A stretch of DNA of 64,000 nucleotides, taken from Alphaproteobacteria bacterium. Lineage in GTDB: Bacteria > Pseudomonadota > Alphaproteobacteria > Rickettsiales > JABSSG01. The DNA is taken from NCBI GenBank assembly GCA_030426905.1, contig JAUHXQ010000001.1, positions 62,001-126,000 of the forward strand, read 5' to 3'. The notes beneath the pieces were generated by a model. That model saw nothing but the letters and a program-made list of their open reading frames with translations. It made no database searches and had not been told where the DNA came from. Positions 54,380-63,713 of this stretch are shown here, piece after piece. Each line of letters opens with the position of its first letter. The first letter of the stretch is position 1. A program made the position numbers and the translations under genes.

Positions 54380-56155
54380 CTATTTTTCTAATTTTTTATT
54401 ATACAACCTGTAATATTCGCCTTTTTTATTTATAAGATAGTCATGGTTACCAAATTCTACAATTTGTCCTTTTTTTACAACATATATAATATCTGCATCT
54501 TTTATTGTAGAAAGCCTATGAGTTACCATAATAATTGTTTTATTTTTTTTCAATGATATTAGTGACTTCTTTACTATTTTTTCTGAAACTTGATCAAGCG
54601 CTGATGTTGCTTCATCCAAAATAACAATAGGACTGTCTTTTAGCATTGCTCGTGCTATCGCTATTTTTTGTTTTTGCCCACCTGATAACTGTATGCCAAA
54701 TTGGCCTACTTGTGTATCATAAGAATCTTCTAAATCATGTATAAAATGATCGGATGAAGACATTGACGCAGCTTGTGCGATAGAAATATCGGACGCACCA
54801 TCATTACCATATAGCATATTGTTTTTAATATTTGTATTAAATAACATTATATCCTGACTTACAAAAGATATGCTTTTCCTAATTGTAGAAGGAGAAATAT
54901 TTGCTAAATTTACATCATTAATATAGATTTCACCTTGAGATGGATTATGAAATTTTAATATCAAGTCTATTAAAGTAGACTTACCACTACCAGATTCTCC
55001 CACTAATGCTACAAACTGACCTGGTTTTATAAAAAAGGACATATTTTTTATTACGGCTTTACGTCCCTCGTGAACAAAAGAAACATCATTAAACCTTATA
55101 GAGGGAGCTTGAGCTATTTTTATATTTTCATAGTAGTCCTGCTTTTCTATGTTTTGATCTGTATCAAGTATTTTAAATATTCTACGTGCTGAAGATAATC
55201 CATTTTGTAGAGTAACATTTAAATTAGCAAGGTTTTTCACAGGTCTATATGCATTAATAAAAGCAATGATGAAGGTAAAAAAACTTCCTATACTTGTTGA
55301 GCCTTCTAATGCATGATATCCAGCATATAAAATAATTGCAGCTACAGCTACAGAGCCCAGCATTTCAGTAAGCGGAGAAGCTATAGATTCTATACGTATT
55401 GCTTTGGTATAAAATTTTAATAAACTATCAAGATGCTGTTTTGCGTTATTAATTTCATGTTGTTCCGTACAAAATGATTTTATCACTTTGATGTTACGAA
55501 AATTCTCATCTAATTTTACAGTGTAGTTACTCAGTCCTTCCTGAGTTTTATGAGCAGTTTCTCTCATTCTTTTACCTATTTTAGCAATAGGTATAACAGC
55601 AAGAGGGAACACTATAAATGTAATCAGTGACAACTTTATATCTGTATAAAACATTATAGCAACAAGACCAGTAACAGTTAAAATTTCTTTTGCAAGGTTA
55701 ACTATGATTAAGGATATAGCTGTTTTTAAATTTAAAATATCATTGGTAAATTTAGATAATAACTTTCCAGAAGGATTTTTATTAAGAAATTGTAAATCAG
55801 AATATAATAAATATTTATACAAGCTTAATTGTAGATCATTAAGTATATTTTGACCTACTATTTTTATGAAGTAGCTTTGAAAATAATCAGCAACAGCTCT
55901 AATTAATGAAATTAGCACTATGGCACCAGGAATTAACCAAAGCAAACTGACATTCTTACTAATGAAGATCCCATCTAAAGCAGGTTTTATTAACCATATA
56001 GTAACTGCATTAGCTATAGCAAATATAGTCATGAATGTTATAGCTAAGTAGATTTTGGTGAGGTACTTACGAACGTACTCTTTGAATAACCGTTTGATTA
56101 TAGAAGAAGAGCTGTATTTTTGTTGCAATTTATTTTTGTAATAATTCATAGCCAT
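54380..56155 (-). CDS. ABC transporter, MsbA-like (fused permease and ATPase)
   Basis: The 591-residue half-transporter has six N-terminal helices (about 35-335) and a nucleotide-binding domain with Walker A ALVGESGSGKSTLIDLIL, Q-loop region, signature LSGGQKQKIAIARAM and Walker B PIVILDEATSALD. This layout matches MsbA, which flips lipid A-core across the inner membrane, but multidrug or peptide exporters look alike. It is in one transcription run with the atypical response regulator and the sec genes, which suits an envelope biogenesis role. Confidence 0.88.
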   Translation of the reverse strand: MAMNYYKNKLQQKYSSSSIIKRLFKEYVRKYLTKIYLAITFMTIFAIANAVTIWLIKPALDGIFISKNVSLLWLIPGAIVLISLIRAVADYFQSYFIKIVGQNILNDLQLSLYKYLLYSDLQFLNKNPSGKLLSKFTNDILNLKTAISLIIVNLAKEILTVTGLVAIMFYTDIKLSLITFIVFPLAVIPIAKIGKRMRETAHKTQEGLSNYTVKLDENFRNIKVIKSFCTEQHEINNAKQHLDSLLKFYTKAIRIESIASPLTEMLGSVAVAAIILYAGYHALEGSTSIGSFFTFIIAFINAYRPVKNLANLNVTLQNGLSSARRIFKILDTDQNIEKQDYYENIKIAQAPSIRFNDVSFVHEGRKAVIKNMSFFIKPGQFVALVGESGSGKSTLIDLILKFHNPSQGEIYINDVNLANISPSTIRKSISFVSQDIMLFNTNIKNNMLYGNDGASDISIAQAASMSSSDHFIHDLEDSYDTQVGQFGIQLSGGQKQKIAIARAMLKDSPIVILDEATSALDQVSEKIVKKSLISLKKNKTIIMVTHRLSTIKDADIIYVVKKGQIVEFGNHDYLINKKGEYYRLYNKKLEK

Positions 56156-56165
56156 TAAACAGCTA

Positions 56166-56888
56166 TTAGCGGCTTCCTGGAAGCTCCAAACAATATCCAG
56201 CAGATCTTACAGTTTTTATAACTGATATGTCTTCATGAGGCTGTCTTAGAGCAGATCTTAGTCTATTAATATGCACATCTATTGTTCTAGTTTCCACATT
56301 ATCTTTTGAGTTCCAAACATAACTCATTATATCTTCTCTTGAAAAAATCTTTGTTGGAGTTTCAATTAAACATTGTAAAATTCTAAATTCTGTAGGGCCT
56401 AAATGCACTTCTATTCCTGCTTTTTGGACTTTATAAGTTGCAAGATCTATTTCTATATCTCTAAATTTAATTGTTTTACTTTTTAATTTAGGTTTAGTCT
56501 TATTAAGCCAAAATTTTACCTTATTAACTAGCTCGTTTTGAGCAAAAGGTCTTATTAAGTAATCATCAAAATCTCTTTCTTTATTCTGTAGAAGTTTTAT
56601 TATTTCTTCTTGGCTTGCCACCATAATTATAGGAATATTTTTTAGCTTTACTCTTGATTTTAATATTTGCGCTAACTCTACTCCTTGAATTCCTTCTAAT
56701 ACAGAATAAATTACAAAGATATTAGGTATTTGATATTCAGGAATATCATCTAATATTTTTAAGGTTTCTTCACAATTTTTTGCTGAAAAAATATTGAACC
56801 CGTTTCTTTCTAATACGTTAGAAGATAAGGTTCTTGTAACTATATCTTGTTCTACAATCATTATAGTTGGAGGCAAATGCGACAACAT
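56166..56888 (-). CDS. PhoB/OmpR-type regulator with a degenerate receiver domain
   Basis: The 240-residue protein has a receiver-like N-terminal domain and an intact C-terminal winged helix (GPTEFRILQCLIETPTKIFS, VDVHINRLR-like TIDVHINRLRSAL, TVRSAGYCLEL). Compared with PhoB, the phospho-acceptor Asp53 is Tyr61 (IFVIYSVLEG), Asp10 is Gln14, Thr83 is Ala91 and Lys105 is Arg113. It therefore cannot be phosphorylated in the usual way and may act constitutively or sense something else. No histidine kinase is adjacent. It starts the run msbA-like, yajC, secD, Mth938, trmB, so it may control envelope/export genes or itself. Confidence 0.88.
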   Translation of the reverse strand: MLSHLPPTIMIVEQDIVTRTLSSNVLERNGFNIFSAKNCEETLKILDDIPEYQIPNIFVIYSVLEGIQGVELAQILKSRVKLKNIPIIMVASQEEIIKLLQNKERDFDDYLIRPFAQNELVNKVKFWLNKTKPKLKSKTIKFRDIEIDLATYKVQKAGIEVHLGPTEFRILQCLIETPTKIFSREDIMSYVWNSKDNVETRTIDVHINRLRSALRQPHEDISVIKTVRSAGYCLELPGSR

Positions 56889-57019
56889 ATTCAGTACCTT
56901 GTTGACTCTTTAAATAAATTTATTAGGACAATAACACATTTATGACGTATGTAAATCATTTTTAAAATCATGCAAGTTTACTTTTATTATCCATAATTAG
57001 TATCAAAACAAATATATCA

Positions 57020-57928
57020 CTACTGTATTACTTCCATTAATTCTTTCCATTCACGTTTACTCATGCCACTTTCTGCTTGAGTAATGCTATCACCAGAAAT
57101 CATTTTTTTGATCACTAAAATTGCTTTCCTGGAAATATATGCACCATTTAAACAATATTCTTCAAAAGCTTCATAAGCAAAAGGCACCCACTGCTTTACA
57201 ATTTGTAACATTGCTTCTGCATAAACTCTAATCTCATACTGAGAATGAGAATCGGCACGAAGTTGTAAAAAATGAAATAAATTATGTAAATCTATTTTCC
57301 AATACCATTCAGTATAGTAGTTCAATGTAAGGTTCATTCTAGCAAGCTCTCGAGCAAGGTTAGATTTAGAATCATCCAATACATTTCCTTCAATATCTTC
57401 ATTAAGCATTTCCTCATAATGCTTATAACACTCAGCAGCATCTTGCTTCAGCAAATCAAGAACTCTCTTAGCTTCTTTATCATTTAAAATATCTTCTCTA
57501 CCCTGCTTATTGCTTTTTGATTGAGCAGCTAAATGTTCTCTTTTAGGAAGATAAAAATCTTTTCCTAGTATTGAATAACGAGCAGAATACTCATTAACAT
57601 TTGCTGTTCGATGTCTAATCCATTGTCGAGCTACAAATATTGGTAGCTTTATATGAAACTTTATCTCACACATTTCAAAAGGAGTAGTATGGCGATTCCT
57701 CATCAAATAAGCTATAAGATTACGATCTTGACTAGTTTTTTTTGTACCTGCACCATAAGAAACTCTAGCAGCTTGTACTATAGCTGAGTCATCCCCCATA
57801 TAATCAATAACTCTAATAAAACCATGATCCAAAACAGGAATAACCTTATAAAGTAATTCCTCTATAGCTGGAACAGTAGCCCTTATAGTAGAGAGAGTTT
57901 GTAAAGAATTTTGTGTTTCTTGGTCCAT
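57020..57928 (-). CDS. thyX: Flavin-dependent thymidylate synthase
   Basis: The 302-residue protein carries the ThyX signature [15 protein letters not shown] near residue 105 and [20 protein letters not shown] in the C-terminal half (shown in part: [12 protein letters not shown]). It makes dTMP from dUMP using FAD, NADPH and methylene-tetrahydrofolate, common in intracellular bacteria. A C-terminal extension of about 50 residues beyond the core is present. It sits downstream of rpoH. Confidence 0.95.
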   Translation of the reverse strand: MDQETQNSLQTLSTIRATVPAIEELLYKVIPVLDHGFIRVIDYMGDDSAIVQAARVSYGAGTKKTSQDRNLIAYLMRNRHTTPFEMCEIKFHIKLPIFVARQWIRHRTANVNEYSARYSILGKDFYLPKREHLAAQSKSNKQGREDILNDKEAKRVLDLLKQDAAECYKHYEEMLNEDIEGNVLDDSKSNLARELARMNLTLNYYTEWYWKIDLHNLFHFLQLRADSHSQYEIRVYAEAMLQIVKQWVPFAYEAFEEYCLNGAYISRKAILVIKKMISGDSITQAESGMSKREWKELMEVIQ

Positions 57929-58020
57929 ATAATCTAAATTTTTTATACAATTTATGCGCTAATTGCCCGCTCACAGCTAGTAAAGCAAAAAAGCATACAT
58001 CTTAGGCTATAATAGCAAAG

Positions 58021-58908
58021 TTAAGCTAAAGCAGAATTACAGAAGTTTTTTACTTTTTTTAAAGCTCTAGCTTCTATCTGCCTTATTCTTTCACGAGAAA
58101 TATCGTATTTTTTGCTTAGGTCTTCTAGTGTAATTGGCTTCTCTACTAAATGTCTAGAACTAAGTATATCTTTTTCTCTGTTATCTAAACAAGTCAAAAT
58201 AGCTTCTTGAAATAATTGTTTCCTATAATTTTCTTCATCACTATCAATAATAATCGATTCTTGATTTGGTAAAGTATCATCTTTTATTGTTTCAAGTAAA
58301 GTGCCAGCTTCTTCATTGTTATCTAGTATAATAGGGCTATCTAAAGAAGCATCACTCAAACTTAACCTATTATTCATTTCCTTAATATCTTTTTCAGGAA
58401 GATCTAGTTCACTAGCTATCTTTTTTGTATCTTCCCTAGATAGTTCCCTAGAACCAGACATACCATCTAGGATATTAATTCTCTTTTTTATCTTATTAAG
58501 GTTAAAAAATAATTTTTTTTGCGCAGCAGTTGTTCCAATTTTAACCAAAGACCAAGATTTTATAATAAATTCCTGCATTGCTGCCTTAATCCACCACATT
58601 GCATAAGTTGACAACCTATATCCCAAGTCAGGTTTAAATTTTTTTACTGCATGCATTAAACCTATATTGCCTTCAGATATTAAATCCATCAAAGCAATAC
58701 CATATCCCCTCATATTTATAGCTATCTTGACTACTAACCTTAAATGACTAGTAATCAAATCATGGGCTGCCTCTAAATCTTGGCAATCATGCACTCTTTT
58801 AGCAAGGGCATACTCTTCTTCTGCATCCAGAATTGGATAAACACTGATTTGCTTTATATAATCAGTTATTGCTTGGTCTTGAGTTATTAAAGGAAGGTTT
58901 GCTCTCAT
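58021..58908 (-). CDS. rpoH: RNA polymerase sigma-32 factor
   Basis: The 295-residue sigma factor has region 2 with LISEGNIGLMHAVKKFKPD and RLSTYAMWWIKAAMQEFI. The RpoH box-like TTAAQKKLFFNLNKIKKR lies just after, and region 4 has LEDLSKKYDISRERIRQIEA. The RpoH box distinguishes it from RpoD. It directs heat-shock genes. No regulatory thermometer was looked for in detail; the leader of about 100 nt (58909-59015) also serves the divergent rlpA. Confidence 0.94.
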   Translation of the reverse strand: MRANLPLITQDQAITDYIKQISVYPILDAEEEYALAKRVHDCQDLEAAHDLITSHLRLVVKIAINMRGYGIALMDLISEGNIGLMHAVKKFKPDLGYRLSTYAMWWIKAAMQEFIIKSWSLVKIGTTAAQKKLFFNLNKIKKRINILDGMSGSRELSREDTKKIASELDLPEKDIKEMNNRLSLSDASLDSPIILDNNEEAGTLLETIKDDTLPNQESIIIDSDEENYRKQLFQEAILTCLDNREKDILSSRHLVEKPITLEDLSKKYDISRERIRQIEARALKKVKNFCNSALA

Positions 58909-59015
58909 CTTTTACTCTAAATTTTAATATATTTATACACAAAATACAGGAATTTTCAAGCTTTTTCCAATAATATTTATTTTACCATACCCCGAAAAGA
59001 TGTTATATATTAAAT

Positions 59016-59561
59016 ATGAAGTACTGGCTCGCAAACTTAACTGCTCTATTCATTGTTATAACAATAACATGCTCATGCTCTTCTACCAGCAGAGATAGCA
59101 AAGCTTATATTGGGCATTACAAAGTAGGAAAACCTTATGAAATTAATAAAATTAGATCTACACCTAAAGAAGTATCTACATATAATAAAACAGGTTTAGC
59201 ATCATGGTATGGACCAAGGTTTCATGGCAAAAAAACAGCTAATGGCGAAATTTTTAACCAAAGAGAGTTAACAGCAGCTCATAGAACATTACCTTTGCCA
59301 TCTTTGGTGAGAGTTACTAATTTGCATAACAACAAAACTATTGTGCTCAGAGTAAATGATAGAGGACCTTTTGCTAGAGATAAAAAAAATAGGATTATAG
59401 ATGTATCAGAAAGAGCAGCAGAAATATTAGGTTTAAAACATAGAGGTATTGCAAAAGTTAGAGTAAAATTTTTACCTAATGCTACTGCTTCTCTTCATGA
59501 AAGATTGCGTATAAAAAAGCATAAATACTTATATGCATCTAAAAATCATTCTATTTCTTAA
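59016..59561 (+). CDS. rlpA: RlpA-like lipoprotein (septal ring lytic transglycosylase)
   Basis: The 181-residue protein has a signal peptide with a lipobox-like region (ITCSCSS). The double-psi beta-barrel domain follows: GLASWYGPRFHGKKTANGE, ELTAAHRTLPLPS and LRVNDRGPFARD with the catalytic Asp/Glu pattern. It lacks the C-terminal SPOR domain seen in longer RlpA proteins. It cleaves denuded glycan strands in peptidoglycan. It is followed by two D,D-carboxypeptidase genes on the same strand, forming a small wall-remodelling group. Confidence 0.9.
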   Translation: MKYWLANLTALFIVITITCSCSSTSRDSKAYIGHYKVGKPYEINKIRSTPKEVSTYNKTGLASWYGPRFHGKKTANGEIFNQRELTAAHRTLPLPSLVRVTNLHNNKTIVLRVNDRGPFARDKKNRIIDVSERAAEILGLKHRGIAKVRVKFLPNATASLHERLRIKKHKYLYASKNHSIS

Positions 59562-59585
59562 CTACTAAGGAGTTACTAATAACAG

Positions 59586-60752
59586 ATGAAAATTTATAAA
59601 CTAATAATCGTAACAATAATTTTCCTACTCACAAACATTTCTAATGCTATTTCTACCACAGCAAAGCAAGCTATACTGATAGATGCTAGTAACGGAGCAA
59701 TATTATATGGTAAAAATCATAAGGAGAAAATGCCTCCTTCTTCTATGAGCAAATTGATGACTATATATATTGCTTTTGAAAAATTACAAAACAACCAAAT
59801 ACATTTGGAGGACAATTTTATGACTTCGATAAATGCTTGGAAAAAAGAAGGGTCTAAAATGTTCTTATCTCCCAATAAAGAGGTAACAGTAGAAAATTTA
59901 ATCAAAGGAATTATTATTCAATCAGGAAACGATGCCTCTATAGCTTTAGCAGAAGGAATAGATGGGAATGAAGAAGACTTTGTGATAAGAATGAATGCTA
60001 GAGCAAAAGAAATAGGTTTAACAAATTCTAATTTTACTAATTGCACGGGATGGCCAAATCAAAGCCATTATATGACAGCTTATGACTTAGCGCTATTAGC
60101 AAACAAAATAATGAATGACTTCCCAGAATATTATCATTATTTCAGAGAAACTGAATTTACGTACAACAAAATAAAACAACTCAATAGAAATATCCTGATA
60201 AATAAAAATATTGGAGTAGATGGATTAAAAACAGGACATACATCAGCAGGAGGATACGGCATAGTTGCTTCAGCAACTAAAAATAACCGTAGATTAATAG
60301 TAGTAGTAAACGGTCTTAAAAATGAGCAAGAAAGAGAAAAAGAAACAAGGAAATTACTACAATATGGCTTTTTAAATTTTACTAATATTACTGTTGCAAA
60401 AGCTAATATTCCACTAACTTCAACTCGAGTATGGATGGGACAAGAAGAAAAAATAGGACTAGCAACTAAAAATGATATTATAATCTCTACTTCTGTAGAG
60501 GACAAAAAGAATATTAAAGCAAAAATCAAATACCAGCATATGATTAAAGCACCTATTAATAAAAAAATATCTATAGGAACATTAGAAGTTTTAACAAAAA
60601 ATCAAAAGCAATTATATCCAATATATCCATTATATGATGTTGGAGAAGCAGGATACTTTAGTAAAATTATAAAAAAAACAAAGTTTTTCCTACAAAACAT
60701 GAAAACAACCATTCCAGAAACAACAATTGAAGAAAAAGATATCTTACTCTAA
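59586..60752 (+). CDS. D-alanyl-D-alanine carboxypeptidase (S11 family), copy 1
   Basis: The 388-residue protein has a signal peptide (1-21), then a peptidase S11 domain with the three penicillin-binding motifs: SSMSKLM (SxxK), QSGNDAS (SxN) and LKTGHTSAGG (KTG). A PBP5_C-like beta domain follows (about 265-360) and the C-terminus carries an amphipathic stretch (YFSKIIKKTKFFLQ) that may attach to the membrane. It trims the terminal D-Ala from muropeptides. Normal length for DacA/DacF. It sits 24 nt after rlpA. Confidence 0.92.
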   Translation: MKIYKLIIVTIIFLLTNISNAISTTAKQAILIDASNGAILYGKNHKEKMPPSSMSKLMTIYIAFEKLQNNQIHLEDNFMTSINAWKKEGSKMFLSPNKEVTVENLIKGIIIQSGNDASIALAEGIDGNEEDFVIRMNARAKEIGLTNSNFTNCTGWPNQSHYMTAYDLALLANKIMNDFPEYYHYFRETEFTYNKIKQLNRNILINKNIGVDGLKTGHTSAGGYGIVASATKNNRRLIVVVNGLKNEQEREKETRKLLQYGFLNFTNITVAKANIPLTSTRVWMGQEEKIGLATKNDIIISTSVEDKKNIKAKIKYQHMIKAPINKKISIGTLEVLTKNQKQLYPIYPLYDVGEAGYFSKIIKKTKFFLQNMKTTIPETTIEEKDILL

Positions 60753-60813
60753 GCTTATTAAAAGTTTCTTAATTTTTGTGGATTATACTAAAGCAAAAGG
60801 AAGAGTATTTTTA

Positions 60814-61749
60814 ATGAAATATTTTTTTAAACTAAAACATATTTTTGTATTATTGCTGATTATGTCAGCATTTTTAAGCACTCCTTATAATCATGCTCAA
60901 GGAAAACTACTTAAGCATAACCATTATGCAAAATTATTAATTCAACATAATGGGAAAGTGTTATATAGTAAAAATGCAAAAAACAAGATGTATCCTGCTT
61001 CTCTGACGAAACTTATGACTTTATATCTAACTTTTGAAGCAATAAAGTACCATAAGCTTAATCCAAAAACACAAATGTTCATTACAAAACGAGCATCATC
61101 AATGCCAAGCTCTAAAATATGGTTAAGAGCAGGAAATAGAATTACAGTTGAAGAAGCAATAATGAGCTTAATAGTCAGATCAGCCAACGACTCTGCTGTT
61201 GCAATAGCAGAAAATTTAGGTGGAAGTGAAGTAAATTTTGTAAAAAAAATGAACATAAGAGCAAAGCAATTAGGCATGCATAACACCAACTTTGTTAATG
61301 CCTCAGGGTGGCATCATAGAAAGCAAGTTACTACAGCATATGATATTGCTAAACTTGCAATAGCAATAAGACGCGACTTTCCAGAATATTATCACCTTTT
61401 TTCCAGAAACTCTTTTTATTATAAGAATACTCTTTTTAAAGCAAATAACTATGTACTCACAAATTTATATGGAGCAGAAGGACTAAAAACAGGATACACC
61501 TCTCAAGCTGGGTGGAATATAGTAACAGCAGCAAACAGAGGAAATATTAGGCTGATAGGAGTAATCTTAGGAGGAAAATCACAAAAATCTAGAGATACAG
61601 AAATGATTCAACTAATGAATCTGTACTTTAATAAACACAAAAACAAAGCCTCACCTGTATATGCATCTTCATATCATACACATACTAAATTTATTGGAAA
61701 AACAAAAAAAATACATGTTAAAAATACGCAAACAATAAACCCCGCTTAA
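60814..61749 (+). CDS. D-alanyl-D-alanine carboxypeptidase (S11 family), copy 2
   Basis: The 311-residue protein has a signal peptide (about 1-28), SxxK motif ASLTKLM, SxN motif RSANDSA (Ala in place of Gly) and KTG in LKTGYTSQAGW. It has only the catalytic domain, with no PBP5_C domain, and ends in a short basic tail. I use the ATG at 60814, which has a GGAAGAG ribosome-binding site and gives a proper signal peptide; a longer TTG frame overlapping copy 1 does not. It is a tandem paralogue, perhaps with a different substrate or location. Confidence 0.9.
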   Translation: MKYFFKLKHIFVLLLIMSAFLSTPYNHAQGKLLKHNHYAKLLIQHNGKVLYSKNAKNKMYPASLTKLMTLYLTFEAIKYHKLNPKTQMFITKRASSMPSSKIWLRAGNRITVEEAIMSLIVRSANDSAVAIAENLGGSEVNFVKKMNIRAKQLGMHNTNFVNASGWHHRKQVTTAYDIAKLAIAIRRDFPEYYHLFSRNSFYYKNTLFKANNYVLTNLYGAEGLKTGYTSQAGWNIVTAANRGNIRLIGVILGGKSQKSRDTEMIQLMNLYFNKHKNKASPVYASSYHTHTKFIGKTKKIHVKNTQTINPA

Positions 61750-63117
61750 TTATTTGCGCATAAAATTAGTTATAAACTCTGTTAGTTTATTTACAGAAAT
61801 TCTCTCTTGTTTCATACTGTCTCTATACCTAACAGTAATAGTTTCTTCATTCCCTTCAAATGTCTGAAAATCCACTGTAATACAATAAGGAGTACCTATT
61901 TCATCATGGCGACGGTAAGCTTTACCAACATTACCTGTATCCTCATACTTAATTCTACCAACACCAGCTTTGCGAAGCATAAAAGAAATTTCTTTTGCCT
62001 TCTTGGTAATTAGCTCATTATTTTTTGCTAGAGGAATAACAGCAGCTTTAAAAGGAGCTAAATGAGGTTTTATTTTTAGCACAATTCGTTCTTTACCGTC
62101 ATCAAGCTTTTCTTTAGTATAACTCTCAATTAAAACAGCAAGAACTCCTCTATCCAAACCAGCTGAAGGCTCTATAACAAACGGTATAATATTTTGTCCA
62201 TCATCGCTTTTAATACTAAGTATATCTTGAGATTTTTCATTTGCTTTCACCTTAGCTTGTAGAGTAAAGCTACCTTGAGATTTTGTATGAGATCCCAGAT
62301 CGTAATCTCTTCTATTAGATACCCCCTCCAACTCTTCAAAACCGTGGGGAAATTTATATAAAATATCTACTGTTGATTTTGCATAATGCGCTAATTCAGC
62401 CTTTGGTTGATGAAAAATTTTAATATTTTCATCTGTTAATCCTTGCTCTTTCCACCATTTTAACCGCATTTGAATCCACTCGTTATGCCACATTTCATCA
62501 GTTCCCGGCATAACAAAAAATTCTACTTCCATTTGTTCAAATTCTCTCACTCTAAATATAAAATTCTTAGTAGTAATTTCATTACGAAAGGCTTTGCCAA
62601 TTTGAGCAACGCCAAAAGGTAATTTTCTAGAAGTAGTATCTAGGATATTTTTAAAATTAGAGAAGATTCCTTGAGCTGTTTCTGGTCGTAAATAAACAAA
62701 ATGACTACCATCATCCACAGGGCCAAAATTTGACCTGAACATAAGATTGAATTGCCTTGGTTCAGTAAGATCCGTAGAGCCACAATAATCACATTTATTA
62801 TCTTTAATATGATCAGCACGCATCCTTTGCTTACAATTACGACAATCAACCAAAGGATCACTAAAAGTATCCTCGTGCCCTGAATATTTAAGGGTTAATG
62901 GGTGCGAAATAATTGAAGAATCAAGTCCTTCTATATCATCTCTTTCATATACTATGGAGCGCCACCAAGACTGTTTTAAGTTGTTTTTTATTTCTGTACC
63001 CAAAGGACCATAATCATAGACACCTTGAAGACCTCCATATATCTCTGAGCTTTGAAAAATAAATCCTCGTCTTTTACAGAGTGCTACTATTTCTTCAAGC
63101 GATACTGTTTTTTCCAT
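61750..63117 (-). CDS. glyS: Glycyl-tRNA synthetase, alpha2 (archaeal/eukaryotic-type) form
   Basis: The 455-residue class II synthetase has the alpha2 GlyRS start ([33 protein letters not shown]), [13 protein letters not shown], a zinc ribbon of four Cys (CRNCKQRM and CDYCG) and motif 3 [12 protein letters not shown]. It is the single-gene type, as in Rickettsiales, not the two-subunit glyQ/glyS type of most other bacteria. I use the ATG at 63117; the open frame extends to a TTG at 63150 but this adds residues outside the family. Divergent start distance to frr is 33 nt on the same strand. Confidence 0.94.
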   Translation of the reverse strand: MEKTVSLEEIVALCKRRGFIFQSSEIYGGLQGVYDYGPLGTEIKNNLKQSWWRSIVYERDDIEGLDSSIISHPLTLKYSGHEDTFSDPLVDCRNCKQRMRADHIKDNKCDYCGSTDLTEPRQFNLMFRSNFGPVDDGSHFVYLRPETAQGIFSNFKNILDTTSRKLPFGVAQIGKAFRNEITTKNFIFRVREFEQMEVEFFVMPGTDEMWHNEWIQMRLKWWKEQGLTDENIKIFHQPKAELAHYAKSTVDILYKFPHGFEELEGVSNRRDYDLGSHTKSQGSFTLQAKVKANEKSQDILSIKSDDGQNIIPFVIEPSAGLDRGVLAVLIESYTKEKLDDGKERIVLKIKPHLAPFKAAVIPLAKNNELITKKAKEISFMLRKAGVGRIKYEDTGNVGKAYRRHDEIGTPYCITVDFQTFEGNEETITVRYRDSMKQERISVNKLTEFITNFMRK

Positions 63118-63150
63118 AATTTGACTAGACAAACAATTCTCTCTTATCAA

Positions 63151-63708
63151 CTAAACTTGCATTATTTCTTGCTTTCTCTTATCAAGAGCATTATCAATTT
63201 TAGTTATATATTGATCTGTTAATTTTTGAATTTCATCACCTTTTTTATGCATGTCATCTTGAGAAATTTCATTATCTTTTTCTAATTTTTTTAGCTTTTC
63301 CATGCCATCTCGTCTAATATTACGAATTACAACACGTGCCTGCTCAGCATATTTAGAAATAATTTTTGTTAAATCCTTACGCCTTTCTTCACTTAAAGGA
63401 GGCAAAGGCACTCTAATTAACTGCCCATCAGATGATGCATTTACACCTAAATCAGAATCATTAATAGCTTTTTCAATTTTCTTAACCATAGATTTATCCC
63501 AAACTTGCACTGTAAGCATTCTTCCTTCTTGTACATTTACAGTTGCAGCCTGATTAATAGGCATCATACTACCATAAACTTCAACATTTATAGGATCAAG
63601 AAGGTTAGGAGATGCCCTTCCAGTTCTTACAGCTTTTAACTCTGATTCAAAGGATTGCAGCCCTTTTTCCATCCTAGAGTTTAAGTCTTTATATAGCAAA
63701 TCAGTCAT
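63151..63708 (-). CDS. frr: Ribosome-recycling factor
   Basis: The 185-residue protein has the RRF pattern: VRTGRASPNLLDPI, the PINQAATVNVQEGRMLTVQ block, RVPLPPLSEERRKDLTKI and a helical C-terminus. With EF-G it splits the post-termination ribosome. It follows pyrH by 5 nt, the usual pyrH-frr pairing. Normal length. Confidence 0.96.
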   Translation of the reverse strand: MTDLLYKDLNSRMEKGLQSFESELKAVRTGRASPNLLDPINVEVYGSMMPINQAATVNVQEGRMLTVQVWDKSMVKKIEKAINDSDLGVNASSDGQLIRVPLPPLSEERRKDLTKIISKYAEQARVVIRNIRRDGMEKLKKLEKDNEISQDDMHKKGDEIQKLTDQYITKIDNALDKRKQEIMQV

Positions 63709-63713
63709 TGTAA

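Noticed and set aside
60727-60813. Longer start for the second carboxypeptidase overlapping the first
   Set aside because: It begins at TTG and buries the signal peptide; the ATG at 60814 has a good ribosome-binding site and a proper signal peptide.
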